Positions 44,342 to 53,297 of a stretch of 64,000 bases of DNA are shown piece after piece. The DNA comes from Paraburkholderia caribensis (lineage in GTDB: Bacteria; Pseudomonadota; Gammaproteobacteria; Burkholderiales; Burkholderiaceae): the NCBI RefSeq assembly GCF_002902945.1, contig NZ_CP026101.1:2914001-2978000 (forward strand), in the 5' to 3' direction. Below the pieces are notes generated by a model. That model made no database searches, was not told the DNA's origin, and worked only from the letters and a program-made list of their open reading frames with translations. A program made the translations under genes and the position numbers. Every line of letters begins with the position of its first letter. Within the stretch, counting starts at the first letter, position 1.

Positions 44342-46612
44342 ATGACTGATGGCGATAACAGTATCGGTAAGAGATGCGCATTGGATTTTCCACCGCATCT
44401 TTCACGCAATGCTTCGTTCAGCTTGCGAGCGGCCATGCTACTCGTATCCGTTGCGATAGCGAGCGGCTGTGACAATGCATCGGCCGATAACGAGCAGGCT
44501 CCTGCTAACTGGACACATTGCGCGGACGAGCGCGGCAGGTGCAGTTTCAGCGGCACGCGCGACGTCCGTTACGGCAGCGAGTCGCACAATACGGTCAAGT
44601 CGCTGACGAACGGCACGCCTTGCGACAACGGAGTATTCGGCGACCCCGCGCCTGGCGAGCTCAAGCAATGCTGGATCGCGGGCGCACCAGATGCAGCCAG
44701 CCCTTCCGCTTCCGCCAAAGCCAAAACTGCATCCACCAACGACACGTCCGACGACAACGGATGGCCGATGAAAGCGCCGCCTCGTGCGAACGATTCTCAA
44801 GGACTCCGTTGTAACAAATCGTCCGACGTGGCGGCGGCGAACGCACAGGGCGATCTCATCGACGCGGACACGCCGGGAAGCGACGGCACGCGCCTCTTTC
44901 CGCTCGACCGTTCGTTCCAGATTGTCATCACGACACGCGCGCCGCGCGACGACAAGCTCGCGTGGAAAGTCCGCGACGCATGGGGCACCGTGCAGGCAAG
45001 CGGTACGTATGGCGTCGCGCAAGGCGCGCGTCAGGTGACCTTGAATTGCGAGTCTTCGCTAGCGGGATACTTCGCAGTGTCGGCATCGCTGGAGAAGGCG
45101 CATGGGCAATTGGCGGCGCGCGGCACGCGCCCGCTCGGCATCGCGACCTTCGGCGTGCTGCCCGATGTGTCGGCGAGCGTGCCGCCCGTGCATTACGCGC
45201 ACGCGGACCTGCATCGCTTCGGCGGCCAGGGCGGCGCGTTCGTCGGACCGGGCCAGCGCTGCTGCGACGGCGACGGCTATCGTCCGCTGTATACGCGGCT
45301 GGGCCTCACCTGGGTCAACGACAACCGCAACTGGTACAAGGAAGAACCGGATCGCGCGGACACCTTCAATCCCGCCACGCGACAACTCGCGCCGTTCTTC
45401 CGCAAAGGCGACCTGCTGCGGCTGATCCAGCTCGATGGCTTTCCTGGTTGGGCAAGTCCCACGGGCAAGCAGACGCATAGCTATCTGCCGAAGTCGACGG
45501 ACGCGCTGCGCGAATACATGCAGCGCGTCGGTACTGAATCGAGCCGCGTGCGCAGCACGGTCTTTCCGACCCAATCGAGCAACTACTATCAGGTGACATG
45601 GGAGCCCGATCTGGCAGGCGGCCTACCCTGGCGCGACACCGATGCGAATTTCGTCCAACTATATAAGTCCGTGCATGAAGGCATTCATGCGACCGACCCG
45701 AACGCTGTCGTGATGGGCCCCACGTTTGGATCGGTGGTTGGCAATATCGAATGGCTCAAGCGTCTCGCGCCGCTCGGTCTGCCCAGGTATCTCGACGGAA
45801 TCGCCATTCACGGCTACTACGATCCGGGCGGCAACAGCCCGTCGCATCCGCCCGAGCGCCTGATGAACGACAGCAATCCGCAACAGGCGCAGTACGCGCT
45901 GCCGAACGCGATGCGCGCCCTGCGACGCGTGATGACGGAACAGTACAAGCCAGGTGCGAAGCTGTTCGCAACGGAGACGGGGATCAGCTACGACGTCGGC
46001 GAAGAGTACGGCCCGCGCTATCCGCCCAACGATGTGCTGTACGCGCAAGGCGCCGTCGTCGCGCGCACGCATCTGATCCTGCTCGGCGAAGGCGCCGACA
46101 TGACCTACATCTTCTATTCGAACGACTCGCCCGCTGCGACGCCGGGCTACGGCGTGTTCTTCGACCTCGAACATCCGAAGGGCGCCTTCGGTCCGAGCAC
46201 GGTCAGCCCGAAGCCGGCCGCCTCCGCGATTGTCGCGATGACGCGGCTGATCGACGGCACGGCTACGCTCGGGCCCGTCAAGCGCACGCCCGCAGGCGTC
46301 TACGCGTACGCATTTCAGCGCCTGAACAACGGCAAGATCGTCACGGCCGCCTGGACGCACGACAACGCCAGGTGGAACAAGTCGACTCACTTCGATCCGA
46401 CGGCGGGCGTTGCGTGGCGTCTTCAGGTCGATGCACCGGGCACGACGGGCAAGGTCACGGTGTTCGACATGATGGGCAATCCGGCGAGCGTGCCGTACGA
46501 AGATGGTTACGTGTCGCTCGCGCTGACGGAGACGCCCGTGTATGTGGTGTCGTCGAATGCGGCGGTGATGAAGGCCAACGTCACGACGCCTGCGGGTTAT
46601 GTCGCGCCATGA
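44342..46612 (+). CDS. secreted glycoside-hydrolase-like lipoprotein with N-terminal Cys-rich module
   Basis: Protein of 756 aa. A signal-like segment (SLRAAMLLVSVAIASGC) ends in a possible lipobox Cys43. Residues 55-113 form a four-Cys module (WTHCADERGRCSF...TPCDNGVFGDP...KQCWI) seen in several bacterial polysaccharide-active enzymes. A Ser/Thr/Asp linker and beta-rich part (about 155-270) lead to a TIM-barrel-like domain (about 280-650): HRFGGQGGAF, VTWEPD (Glu421, candidate acid/base), IAIHGYYDP and LFATETGISYD (Glu545, candidate nucleophile), then a beta domain. This resembles clan GH-A enzymes such as GH39. GGGGGAAG abuts the ATG. It may trim or release the EPS; the substrate is unproven. 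Confidence 0.75.
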   Translation: MTDGDNSIGKRCALDFPPHLSRNASFSLRAAMLLVSVAIASGCDNASADNEQAPANWTHCADERGRCSFSGTRDVRYGSESHNTVKSLTNGTPCDNGVFGDPAPGELKQCWIAGAPDAASPSASAKAKTASTNDTSDDNGWPMKAPPRANDSQGLRCNKSSDVAAANAQGDLIDADTPGSDGTRLFPLDRSFQIVITTRAPRDDKLAWKVRDAWGTVQASGTYGVAQGARQVTLNCESSLAGYFAVSASLEKAHGQLAARGTRPLGIATFGVLPDVSASVPPVHYAHADLHRFGGQGGAFVGPGQRCCDGDGYRPLYTRLGLTWVNDNRNWYKEEPDRADTFNPATRQLAPFFRKGDLLRLIQLDGFPGWASPTGKQTHSYLPKSTDALREYMQRVGTESSRVRSTVFPTQSSNYYQVTWEPDLAGGLPWRDTDANFVQLYKSVHEGIHATDPNAVVMGPTFGSVVGNIEWLKRLAPLGLPRYLDGIAIHGYYDPGGNSPSHPPERLMNDSNPQQAQYALPNAMRALRRVMTEQYKPGAKLFATETGISYDVGEEYGPRYPPNDVLYAQGAVVARTHLILLGEGADMTYIFYSNDSPAATPGYGVFFDLEHPKGAFGPSTVSPKPAASAIVAMTRLIDGTATLGPVKRTPAGVYAYAFQRLNNGKIVTAAWTHDNARWNKSTHFDPTAGVAWRLQVDAPGTTGKVTVFDMMGNPASVPYEDGYVSLALTETPVYVVSSNAAVMKANVTTPAGYVAP

Positions 46613-46839
46613 CCATCGTCATCGCCTTGATCGCGCCGTGACGAAAGCGTGCACAAAACGGCGCATAACCCACGCCCACGCGCCCCATTTCACTTTGGCC
46701 ATACAAGACGGCATTTAGGCGTCAGACGACAGAACCGCGTTTTATTGCTGCGTCTAGACTCTGTGCAATGCTGCAAGCCGCGCGAAATGCGCGCGTCACG
46801 TAGCGCAAACCATCGAGGCCATGACGACGGAGCGGTGGA

Positions 46840-46980
46840 ATGACCGGTTTGGGCTGGATCATGGTGATGGTGGTCGCAATGCTGGCGTCCTGGCTGCTGC
46901 TTAGCGTGGGCGTCGCCGTTGCCATCGCCCTTCTGTTCGGTACCGCGTCGCGGCTGTTCGCCAGCGATCACGATCAATAG
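46840..46980 (+). CDS. small single-pass membrane protein, 46 aa
   Basis: A short frame with GGAGCGGTGGA ahead of its ATG, too short to stand out in gene finding. Nearly all of residues 5-34 are hydrophobic (WIMVMVVAMLASWLLLSVGVAVAIALLF), followed by a short polar tail TASRLFASDHDQ. Codon use is like that of the neighbours. Small membrane proteins of this kind often modulate larger membrane complexes, but nothing here shows a partner. It lies between the hydrolase lipoprotein and gmm on the same strand. Confidence 0.6.
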   Translation: MTGLGWIMVMVVAMLASWLLLSVGVAVAIALLFGTASRLFASDHDQ

Positions 46981-47100
46981 ACAGGCAAGCCGGCCGAGCA
47001 CGCCGGCCGCCCGTCACACGTGCGAAGCGTGTGACGCGGCATCGTGCTGCATGCCGTTTCGCTGCATCCATTAAACAAGACTACATGACGAGAGAGAGAC

Positions 47101-47574
47101 ATGGCCGCCACGTGTGCCGATTATCTCGAAGCAGGCGATTTTCTCCAGGTCGTCAAGATGACACCGCTCGTGTCGATCGACCTGATCGTGTCCGACTACG
47201 CGGGGCGAGTGCTCGTCGGGCATCGGCGCAATCGCCCCGCGCTCGGCACCTGGTTCGTGCCGGGCGGGCGCATCTGCAAGAACGAAAGGCTCGACGCGGC
47301 GTTCACGCGCATCGTCGACGCGGAACTCGGCATCTCCGGCATGGAGCGCGCGGCCGCGCGTTTCGGCGGTCTGTTCGAACACCTTTATAAAGACAACTTC
47401 GCGGGCGCGGAGAAGATCACGACGCACTACGTCGTGATCGCGTACTTCCTGACGCTCGAGAACACGGCGTCTGTCGGGCGCTTCGACCAGCACAGCCGCT
47501 ATATCTGGCTCACGCCCGAAGCGCTGCTCGCGCGCGACGACGTGCACGAAAACACCAAGGCGTATTTCCGCTGA
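47101..47574 (+). CDS. gmm: GDP-mannose mannosyl hydrolase (Nudix family)
   Basis: Cytoplasmic protein of 157 aa that splits GDP-mannose (and GDP-glucose or GDP-fucose in some relatives) into GDP and sugar. The modified Nudix box GGRICKNERLDAAFTRIVDAELG (about residues 57-79) lacks the usual second Glu pattern, as is characteristic of Gmm, with FVPGG before it and the conserved THYVVIAYFL strand. A purine-rich GAGAGAGA precedes the ATG. E. coli keeps gmm in the colanic-acid cluster, where it tunes the GDP-mannose pool; the same job is inferred here. Confidence 0.93.
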   Translation: MAATCADYLEAGDFLQVVKMTPLVSIDLIVSDYAGRVLVGHRRNRPALGTWFVPGGRICKNERLDAAFTRIVDAELGISGMERAAARFGGLFEHLYKDNFAGAEKITTHYVVIAYFLTLENTASVGRFDQHSRYIWLTPEALLARDDVHENTKAYFR

Positions 47575-47666
47575 GTCCGCCGGCAACGTTCGCCGGCGGG
47601 CCATGTCTTTTCACCATGAAAGCGGCGCGGTAGTTCGCGCCGCCACGCCGCTTGCGCGCGCCGGAA

Positions 47667-48599
47667 TCAGACCCGGCTCAACAGTTCGGCCAGCTCTTCC
47701 TGCGCGCCCTCGCCGTTCGCGCCGGGTTCGCCTTGCATACGGCCGCGCAAATAGGCATCGAACGCATCTTTCACCTCGGGATGGCGCAACGCGAACTCGA
47801 CCGTCGCCTTCAGGTAGCCGAGCTTGCTGCCGCAGTCGAAGCGCTTGCCGTGGTACTGGTACGCGAGCGCCTGTTCCGAGCCGAGCAGCGACTGGATGGC
47901 ATCCGTGAGCTGGATCTCGCCGCCCGCACCGGCTCGCTGGCGGCGCAGGTGATCGAAGATCGCGGGCATCAGCACGTAGCGGCCCACGACGCCGAGATTC
48001 GACGGCGCGTCCTCCGGCGCGGGCTTTTCGACGATGCCCGACATCTTGAAGAGCCGATCGTCCCAGCGCTTGCCGTCGATCACGCCATACGAGCGCGATT
48101 CCTGCTTGCCGATCTCCTCGACACCGACAATCGAGCAGTGATAGTGATTGAACAGGCTCACCATCTGCGACAGAACGGGCGGCTCGCCGTCGAGCAGGTC
48201 GTCGGCGAGCATTACGGCGAACGGCTCGTCGCCGACCAGTTTTTCCGCGCACAGCACCGCGTGGCCGAGCCCGAGCGGCTCCGGCTGGCGCACATAGCAG
48301 CATTCGACGTGGCTCGGCTTGATGTTCTGCACCAGTTCCAGCAAAGCGAGCTTGCCGCGCGCGAGCAGTTCGCACTCGACCTCGTAGGACTTGTCGAAAT
48401 GGTCTTCGATTGCGCGCTTGCTGCGCCCCGTGACAAAGATCATCTCGGTGATGCCCGCCGCGATCGCCTCTTCGACCGCGTACTGGATCAGCGGTTTGTC
48501 GACGACGGGCAGCATTTCTTTCGGGCTCGCCTTCGTCGCGGGGAGGAATCGGGTGCCGAGTCCGGCCACGGGAAACACCGCCTTGCGTATGCTAAGCAT
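47667..48599 (-). CDS. galU: UTP-glucose-1-phosphate uridylyltransferase
   Basis: Protein of 310 aa making UDP-glucose, the donor for WcaJ and for glucosyl units of the EPS. The motif [40 protein letters not shown] at the N-terminus and the [12 protein letters not shown] and GIVEKP segments are diagnostic. The start MLSIRK at 48599 has AGAGGCG upstream; the frame is open further but without support. It is transcribed leftward towards gmm. No UDP-glucose dehydrogenase is seen nearby. Confidence 0.97.
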   Translation of the reverse strand: MLSIRKAVFPVAGLGTRFLPATKASPKEMLPVVDKPLIQYAVEEAIAAGITEMIFVTGRSKRAIEDHFDKSYEVECELLARGKLALLELVQNIKPSHVECCYVRQPEPLGLGHAVLCAEKLVGDEPFAVMLADDLLDGEPPVLSQMVSLFNHYHCSIVGVEEIGKQESRSYGVIDGKRWDDRLFKMSGIVEKPAPEDAPSNLGVVGRYVLMPAIFDHLRRQRAGAGGEIQLTDAIQSLLGSEQALAYQYHGKRFDCGSKLGYLKATVEFALRHPEVKDAFDAYLRGRMQGEPGANGEGAQEELAELLSRV

Positions 48600-48787
48600 G
48601 CTCGCGCCTCTTTTGAGTGGTTTGATAAGCATCGATACGCCAGCGTATTCCGCGAATATCGAGCCGATCTGCCAACTTCTCGGTATTTTCCGACTCAAAC
48701 CGCCAGTGCTTAAAAACCTGGGCCTATGATGGACCCAAGGCACGCAGACCTTCATTCTTTCGCCGTCCTCGGCACTGGAGACAGACG

Positions 48788-49852
48788 ATGCGATATGAGC
48801 ACGCGGTGAGTCGATGGATGGATTCAACCTCGTCGAGCGCAGTCGTCAATGTCGGGCACATGGTCAAACGTATCGGCATTCTCGTTTTTGAACGATTTCC
48901 GCTGAGCGACGTGTGTCTGCTCGCTGACGCATTCCGACTCGCCAACGAAGCACAGGCCGATCAATCCGGCCCCGAGGGTGCCAGCATCGAACCCTCCTAT
49001 TCGATCGTCATGCTGTCCGAAATGGGCGGCAGCGTCGTCAGCAGCTGTTCGCTGCGCGTGTGGACGGAGAGCCTCAATGGACCGCTGCTGAACGGCTTCG
49101 ATACGCTGTTCATCGTCGGCGGCCCGGGCGCGTCGCGCGCGAAGGCGAACGAGCGTCTCATCCGGCGCCTCCGCGCGATCGCGCCGAAAATCCGCGTCGT
49201 CAAGGCGCTCGACGAAGGCCTCGGCGTGCTGGCGGCCGCCGATCTCGCTTTCGAGCGGCGCGGCTGGCGCAGCATGTCGGGCCCAACCGACGACTCCGGC
49301 CAACCCGCCGCCCCCGTCGTGAACGACACGCAATGGCACATCGAACCCGGCGCCTCGATCGACGTCGACGCGCCCGTGCGTTCGATCGCGGCGGCGCTCA
49401 CGGTCATCAAACGCGATCACGGCACGCCGATCGCACGCCTCGTGTCCGAGCGCGCGCTGTCGGGCACGTCGCGGCGCCTCGATGCGATTCTCGACGACGA
49501 CGAAAAAAAGGGCATCACCCGCAAGATCACGACGGCCGCGCACTGGATCCGCGAGAACTACACGCGTCACATCTCCGTGGCGGAAGCCGCCGAAGTCGCG
49601 AAGATGAGCGAGCGCAATTTCCTGCGGCGCTTCAAGGCGCAGGTGGGGCTCACGCCGTCGGAATACCTGCTGCGCGCGCGGCTCGACGCGAGCTGCCTGC
49701 TGCTGACGGAGACCGACATGTCGATCGACGGGATCGCACGGCGCTGCGGCGTGCGCAGCGGCGACGGACTCGCGAAGATCTTCCGCAAGCGCCTGTCCAT
49801 TTCTCCGACCGACTATCGCGCGGCACATCGGCACAGCGTGTCGAAGAGCTGA
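48788..49852 (+). CDS. DJ-1/AraC-type transcriptional regulator (paralogue 2)
   Basis: Protein of 354 aa with the same layout as the regulator at 42465: a DJ-1/PfpI-like domain (about 27-185, [52 protein letters not shown]) and an AraC domain (about 245-350, [46 protein letters not shown] ... [20 protein letters not shown]). The catalytic Cys position is replaced ([10 protein letters not shown]). GGAGAC lies 6 nt ahead of the ATG. It runs divergently from galU. Close likeness in the DNA-binding half suggests an old duplication with possibly shared targets. Confidence 0.9.
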   Translation: MRYEHAVSRWMDSTSSSAVVNVGHMVKRIGILVFERFPLSDVCLLADAFRLANEAQADQSGPEGASIEPSYSIVMLSEMGGSVVSSCSLRVWTESLNGPLLNGFDTLFIVGGPGASRAKANERLIRRLRAIAPKIRVVKALDEGLGVLAAADLAFERRGWRSMSGPTDDSGQPAAPVVNDTQWHIEPGASIDVDAPVRSIAAALTVIKRDHGTPIARLVSERALSGTSRRLDAILDDDEKKGITRKITTAAHWIRENYTRHISVAEAAEVAKMSERNFLRRFKAQVGLTPSEYLLRARLDASCLLLTETDMSIDGIARRCGVRSGDGLAKIFRKRLSISPTDYRAAHRHSVSKS

Positions 49853-49999
49853 TCCCGGCCGCGCGCCGGTCACCATTCCCGTATTTGGGACGATGCGTTG
49901 CGCATCAACGCGGGCATGAGCTAATAACAAAAATAACGTTGGTGGCAGCGGCCAGGCGCCCTTAGGATTCGCCCTTTTGCGCGTTTTGCGCCCAGCCGC

Positions 50000-51490
50000 A
50001 TGTCCACCGTTCTCGCGCCCGAAACAGGCGTCGCGCAAGCATCTTCCCGCGCGCACAACAAGCCTGTCATCCGTTCCGCCGCCGATGTCTCGGCACTCGT
50101 CAACCAGGGCGCCGCCATTGGCAGCGACGCGCGCATCGTCGTCGCGATCGCGCTCGGCGGCGTGTTTCTCGATGCCTACGATCTCGGCGCCCTCGCCTTC
50201 GGCCTCAAGGACGTCGCGCGCGAATTCTCGCTGACGCCTGCCGGCACCGGCTTCGTCGCTTCGGCGATCACGTTCGGCGCGATCGTCGGCGCGTTTCTCG
50301 GCGGCTTTCTGACCGACCGCATCGGCCGCTATCGCGTGTTCATGGCCGACATGTTCTTCTTCGTGATCGCCGCGCTCGCCTGCGCGTTCGCGCCGAACGC
50401 ATGGGTGCTCGGCGGTGCGCGTTTCGTGATGGGCCTCGGCGTCGGTATCGACCTGCCCGTTGCTATGGCGTTTCTCGCCGAGTTCTCGCGGCTGCAAGGC
50501 AAAGGCAACAAGGCCTCGCGCGTCGCGATGTGGTGCCCCGTCTGGTATGCCGCCATCAGCGTGTCGTATCTGCTCGTGCTGGCGTTCTATGCGACCTTGC
50601 CGGAGAGCCATCAGCCGCTGCTATGGCGTCTGATTCTCGGCTTTGGCGCCGCGCCCGCCATTGTCATCATCCTGATCCGCAGCCGCTATATCAGCGAGTC
50701 GCCCGTGTGGGCAGCGAATCAGGGCGACCTGAACGGCGCCGCGCAGATTCTCAAGCGCTCGTACGGCATCGATGCGGAAGTCGCGCAAGACGCCGCGGCC
50801 AACGCGAAACAGAGCCATGTGCGCACGGCGTCGTGGAGAAACTACGGCACGCTGCTCAAAGGCGTCTATCTGAAGCGCACGGTGCTCGCGACGGTCATCG
50901 CGATCGCGTCGTCGTTCGCGTATAACGCGGTCGCGTTCGGCTTGCCGGTGATCATCTCGAGCTTCCTCGCGCAGTCGATGCTCACCACGATCCTCGCGTC
51001 GCTCGTGCTCAATCTCGCGTTCGCGTTCGTCGGCGGCATCATCGCGGTGCGCACGGTGCCGAAGTTCGGCGCATGGAACATGACGGTGCTCGGCTATGCG
51101 TGCCAGCTGGTCGCGCTGGTCGGTCTGGCCGTCGTCGGCAAACCGGCGGGCAGCGCGCAGGTTGCCACCGCGATCGCGATGCTCGCGCTGTTCCTGTTCG
51201 GCCAGGGGTTCGGTCCGGGCTCGCACAGCATGACGTTCGCTTCGCTGAGCTATCCGACTTCGCTGCGCGGCGTCGGCGTCGGCTTCAATCAGACGCTGAT
51301 GCGCGCGAGCTCGACCGTCTCGCTGTTCCTGTTCCCCGTGCTCGCCGCCGCGCTGCATACGCGCGTGTTCTGGATCATCGCCGTCGCGCCGCTGTGCGGC
51401 CTGATTGCGTTGCTCGCAATTCGTTGGGAGCCGTCGGGCTACGACGTCGACGCGGAAGACTTCGCGCCGGCCGCGTCGCTCGGGCAGTAG
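50000..51490 (+). CDS. MFS transporter
   Basis: Inner-membrane protein of 496 aa with a 45-residue polar N-terminus and 12 hydrophobic segments. Major-facilitator signatures are present: GGFLTDRIGRYRVFMADMFFF between helices 2 and 3, FVMGLGVGIDLPVAMAFLAEFSRLQGKGNKASR in helix 4-5, and a second-half loop with GPGSHSMTFASLSYPTSLRGVGVGFNQTLMRASS. Overall similarity is to the sugar/aromatic-acid branches. The substrate cannot be told. It lies beyond the EPS locus and ends at its own terminator. Confidence 0.9.
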   Translation: MSTVLAPETGVAQASSRAHNKPVIRSAADVSALVNQGAAIGSDARIVVAIALGGVFLDAYDLGALAFGLKDVAREFSLTPAGTGFVASAITFGAIVGAFLGGFLTDRIGRYRVFMADMFFFVIAALACAFAPNAWVLGGARFVMGLGVGIDLPVAMAFLAEFSRLQGKGNKASRVAMWCPVWYAAISVSYLLVLAFYATLPESHQPLLWRLILGFGAAPAIVIILIRSRYISESPVWAANQGDLNGAAQILKRSYGIDAEVAQDAAANAKQSHVRTASWRNYGTLLKGVYLKRTVLATVIAIASSFAYNAVAFGLPVIISSFLAQSMLTTILASLVLNLAFAFVGGIIAVRTVPKFGAWNMTVLGYACQLVALVGLAVVGKPAGSAQVATAIAMLALFLFGQGFGPGSHSMTFASLSYPTSLRGVGVGFNQTLMRASSTVSLFLFPVLAAALHTRVFWIIAVAPLCGLIALLAIRWEPSGYDVDAEDFAPAASLGQ

Positions 51491-51546
51491 CGCGCTTCCG
51501 ACGCCGGGCGGGACAGCGGGAGATTCGCTGTCGTCGTCAAACCACT

Positions 51547-51579
51547 AAGGGTCTCCGGGCAACCGGAGACCTTTTTTTA
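51547..51579 (+). terminator. terminator of the MFS gene
   Basis: AAGGGTCTCCGG / CCGGAGACCTTTTTTT around a GCAA loop: a strong GC stem with a poly-T tail. Confidence 0.93.
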
Positions 51580-51774
51580 CGTTTGGCGGCGCAAACGTTG
51601 AGAAAACGCATCGCGTGTCGTGCGTCGCCAACGCCTTGTTCTGGAGTCCAGATATTTGCATTTATCGAGATGGAAAGACGTGCAATGATCGCGCCGCCAT
51701 GCCCACGTGGTGAACGCACATCGACGTCACCTTGCGAGCGGGCATTCGTAAAAGAACGTTTTCATCTCAAGGTC

Positions 51775-52128
51775 ATGGTCAATTTCCTGCTCGATCTGAT
51801 TTCGAACCTGATCATCCTCGCCGCGCTGCTGACGGCATGTTGCGTGATCAACTGGATGAGGCCCGATGCGAAAGTGGACGGCTATCTGGTGTTCGTGGTG
51901 TTCGTCGCGATAGCGCTGCTGTTCGATGCCGCGTTGACCTTTCTGGTGTTCGCCGATTCGCAGGCGCGCTATGGCAAGTTCAGCACCATGCAAGCGTTCA
52001 TTCCGCGCCTTGCCGCGTACGCGACGGCCAGCGGCATCGCCATCGGCCTGTCGCGCATGCGCAGCCGCAAGGCAGCCGGGCGCGCCGGTGCGCACACCGT
52101 GATCCGCACGTCGCCTTCCGCCAATTGA
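51775..52128 (+). CDS. small hydrophobic membrane protein, function unknown
   Basis: Probable protein of 117 aa starting MVNFLLDLISNLIILAALLTACCVINW. There are two clear transmembrane segments (about 3-27 and 38-60, GYLVFVVFVAIALLFDAALTFLVFA) and a weaker third (about 78-97, AFIPRLAAYATASGIAIGL), ending in a basic tail SRMRSRKAAGRAG. The ribosome site is weak (AAGG), and longer in-frame starts exist upstream. No family recognised. Confidence 0.6.
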   Translation: MVNFLLDLISNLIILAALLTACCVINWMRPDAKVDGYLVFVVFVAIALLFDAALTFLVFADSQARYGKFSTMQAFIPRLAAYATASGIAIGLSRMRSRKAAGRAGAHTVIRTSPSAN

Positions 52129-52400
52129 CGGCGACGGGCGCAGGCCGTTCCCACCCGGGAATATCTCTTGCTCACGGCCGCGCCATCGCCTATAACAGTC
52201 GATGATTGCAAGCGGCGGCAACAGCGCCGCCGTTTCTCGCATATCGGGCAACCTGCCCGCTCAAGCCGTTCGCCGTACGGATAACAACGTCGTGTAGCAC
52301 AAGCGATGGACGCGGCGTCCGCCCTGCTGGTCCGCCTCGCGTCCACTGCGCAGTCGCACGCACGCAGTCAGTCATACGAACCGACTCAAGCGAGGGAATC

Positions 52401-53213
52401 GTGGATATCGAAGCCGTACGCGTCTTTCTGATGACCCGAGGCATCGACTTCGGGACCGAGGTACTCGGTGCAATCGTTCTGTGGATCGTCGGGCGATGGG
52501 TCATCGGGCTCGTCATCGGCCTGCTGCGCAAGGTGCTCGCGCGCAACAGCAAGGTCGATCCGACGCTCGCGCACTACCTTGGCTCGATTCTCGGTGGGCT
52601 TCTGAACCTGATCCTGATCCTCGCGATCTTGCAGGTGTTCGGCGTGCAGACCACCTCGTTCGCCGCGCTGCTCGCGGGCCTCGGTCTCGCGATCGGCACC
52701 GCGTGGGGCGGTCTGCTCGCGCATTTCGCGGCGGGCGTCTTCATGCAGGTGCTGCGACCGTTCAAGGTCGGCGATTTCGTGACGGCGGGCGGCGTGACGG
52801 GCACGGTTCAGGAACTCGGCCTGTTCGGCACGACGATCATCACGCCCGACAACGTGCTGACCATCGTCGGCAACAACACGATCTTCTCGGGCGTCATCTC
52901 GAACTTCAGCGCGCAGCCGGTGCGGCGTGTCGAGCTGACCGCGAAGGTCGCGAACGGCGTCGATCCCATCGATGCGGCGAACCGGTTGCGGGCCGCCATC
53001 ACGAAGATTCCGAATGTGTCCGAGAGTCCGCCGCCTGATATCGAAGTGCTGTCGTTCACGCCCGAAGGTCCGCTGCTATGCGTGCGGCCTTACACGCACA
53101 ACGACAACTACTGGCAGGTGTATTTCGACACGAATCGCGCGATCGTCGATACCTTCCGCGAAGCGGGCTATCCGACGCCGGAAACGCCTGTCGTGCGCCG
53201 TGTGGCGTCTTAG
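52401..53213 (+). CDS. MscS-type mechanosensitive ion channel
   Basis: Protein of 270 aa from a GTG at 52401 with CGAGGGA upstream; the frame is open to 52206 without a start that fits. Three transmembrane helices are visible, the last being the pore-lining TM3 ALLAGLGLAIGTAWGGLLAHFAAGVFMQVLRPFKVGDFV, with the Gly/Ala packing pattern of MscS. The beta domain (VTGTVQELGLFGTTIITPDNVLTIVGNNTIFSGVISNFS) and C-terminal alpha/beta domain follow. It probably opens on hypo-osmotic shock. Similar in size to E. coli MscS. Confidence 0.93.
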   Translation: MDIEAVRVFLMTRGIDFGTEVLGAIVLWIVGRWVIGLVIGLLRKVLARNSKVDPTLAHYLGSILGGLLNLILILAILQVFGVQTTSFAALLAGLGLAIGTAWGGLLAHFAAGVFMQVLRPFKVGDFVTAGGVTGTVQELGLFGTTIITPDNVLTIVGNNTIFSGVISNFSAQPVRRVELTAKVANGVDPIDAANRLRAAITKIPNVSESPPPDIEVLSFTPEGPLLCVRPYTHNDNYWQVYFDTNRAIVDTFREAGYPTPETPVVRRVAS

Positions 53214-53257
53214 CGTTGCCGTTGCGATTAATCGGGCTGACCGATCGGGTCTTGTGC

Positions 53258-53288
53258 GCAGCAGGCATCGCGTGGGGATGCCTGCTGC
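53258..53288. terminator. hairpin between convergent mscS-type and dedA genes
   Basis: GCAGCAGGCATC / GATGCCTGCTGC, perfect 12-bp arms with a 7-nt loop, midway between two convergent stops. There is no T-run, so it may act as an RNA-stabilising or rho-assisted end. Confidence 0.55.
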
Positions 53289-53297
53289 TCGCCTTCG

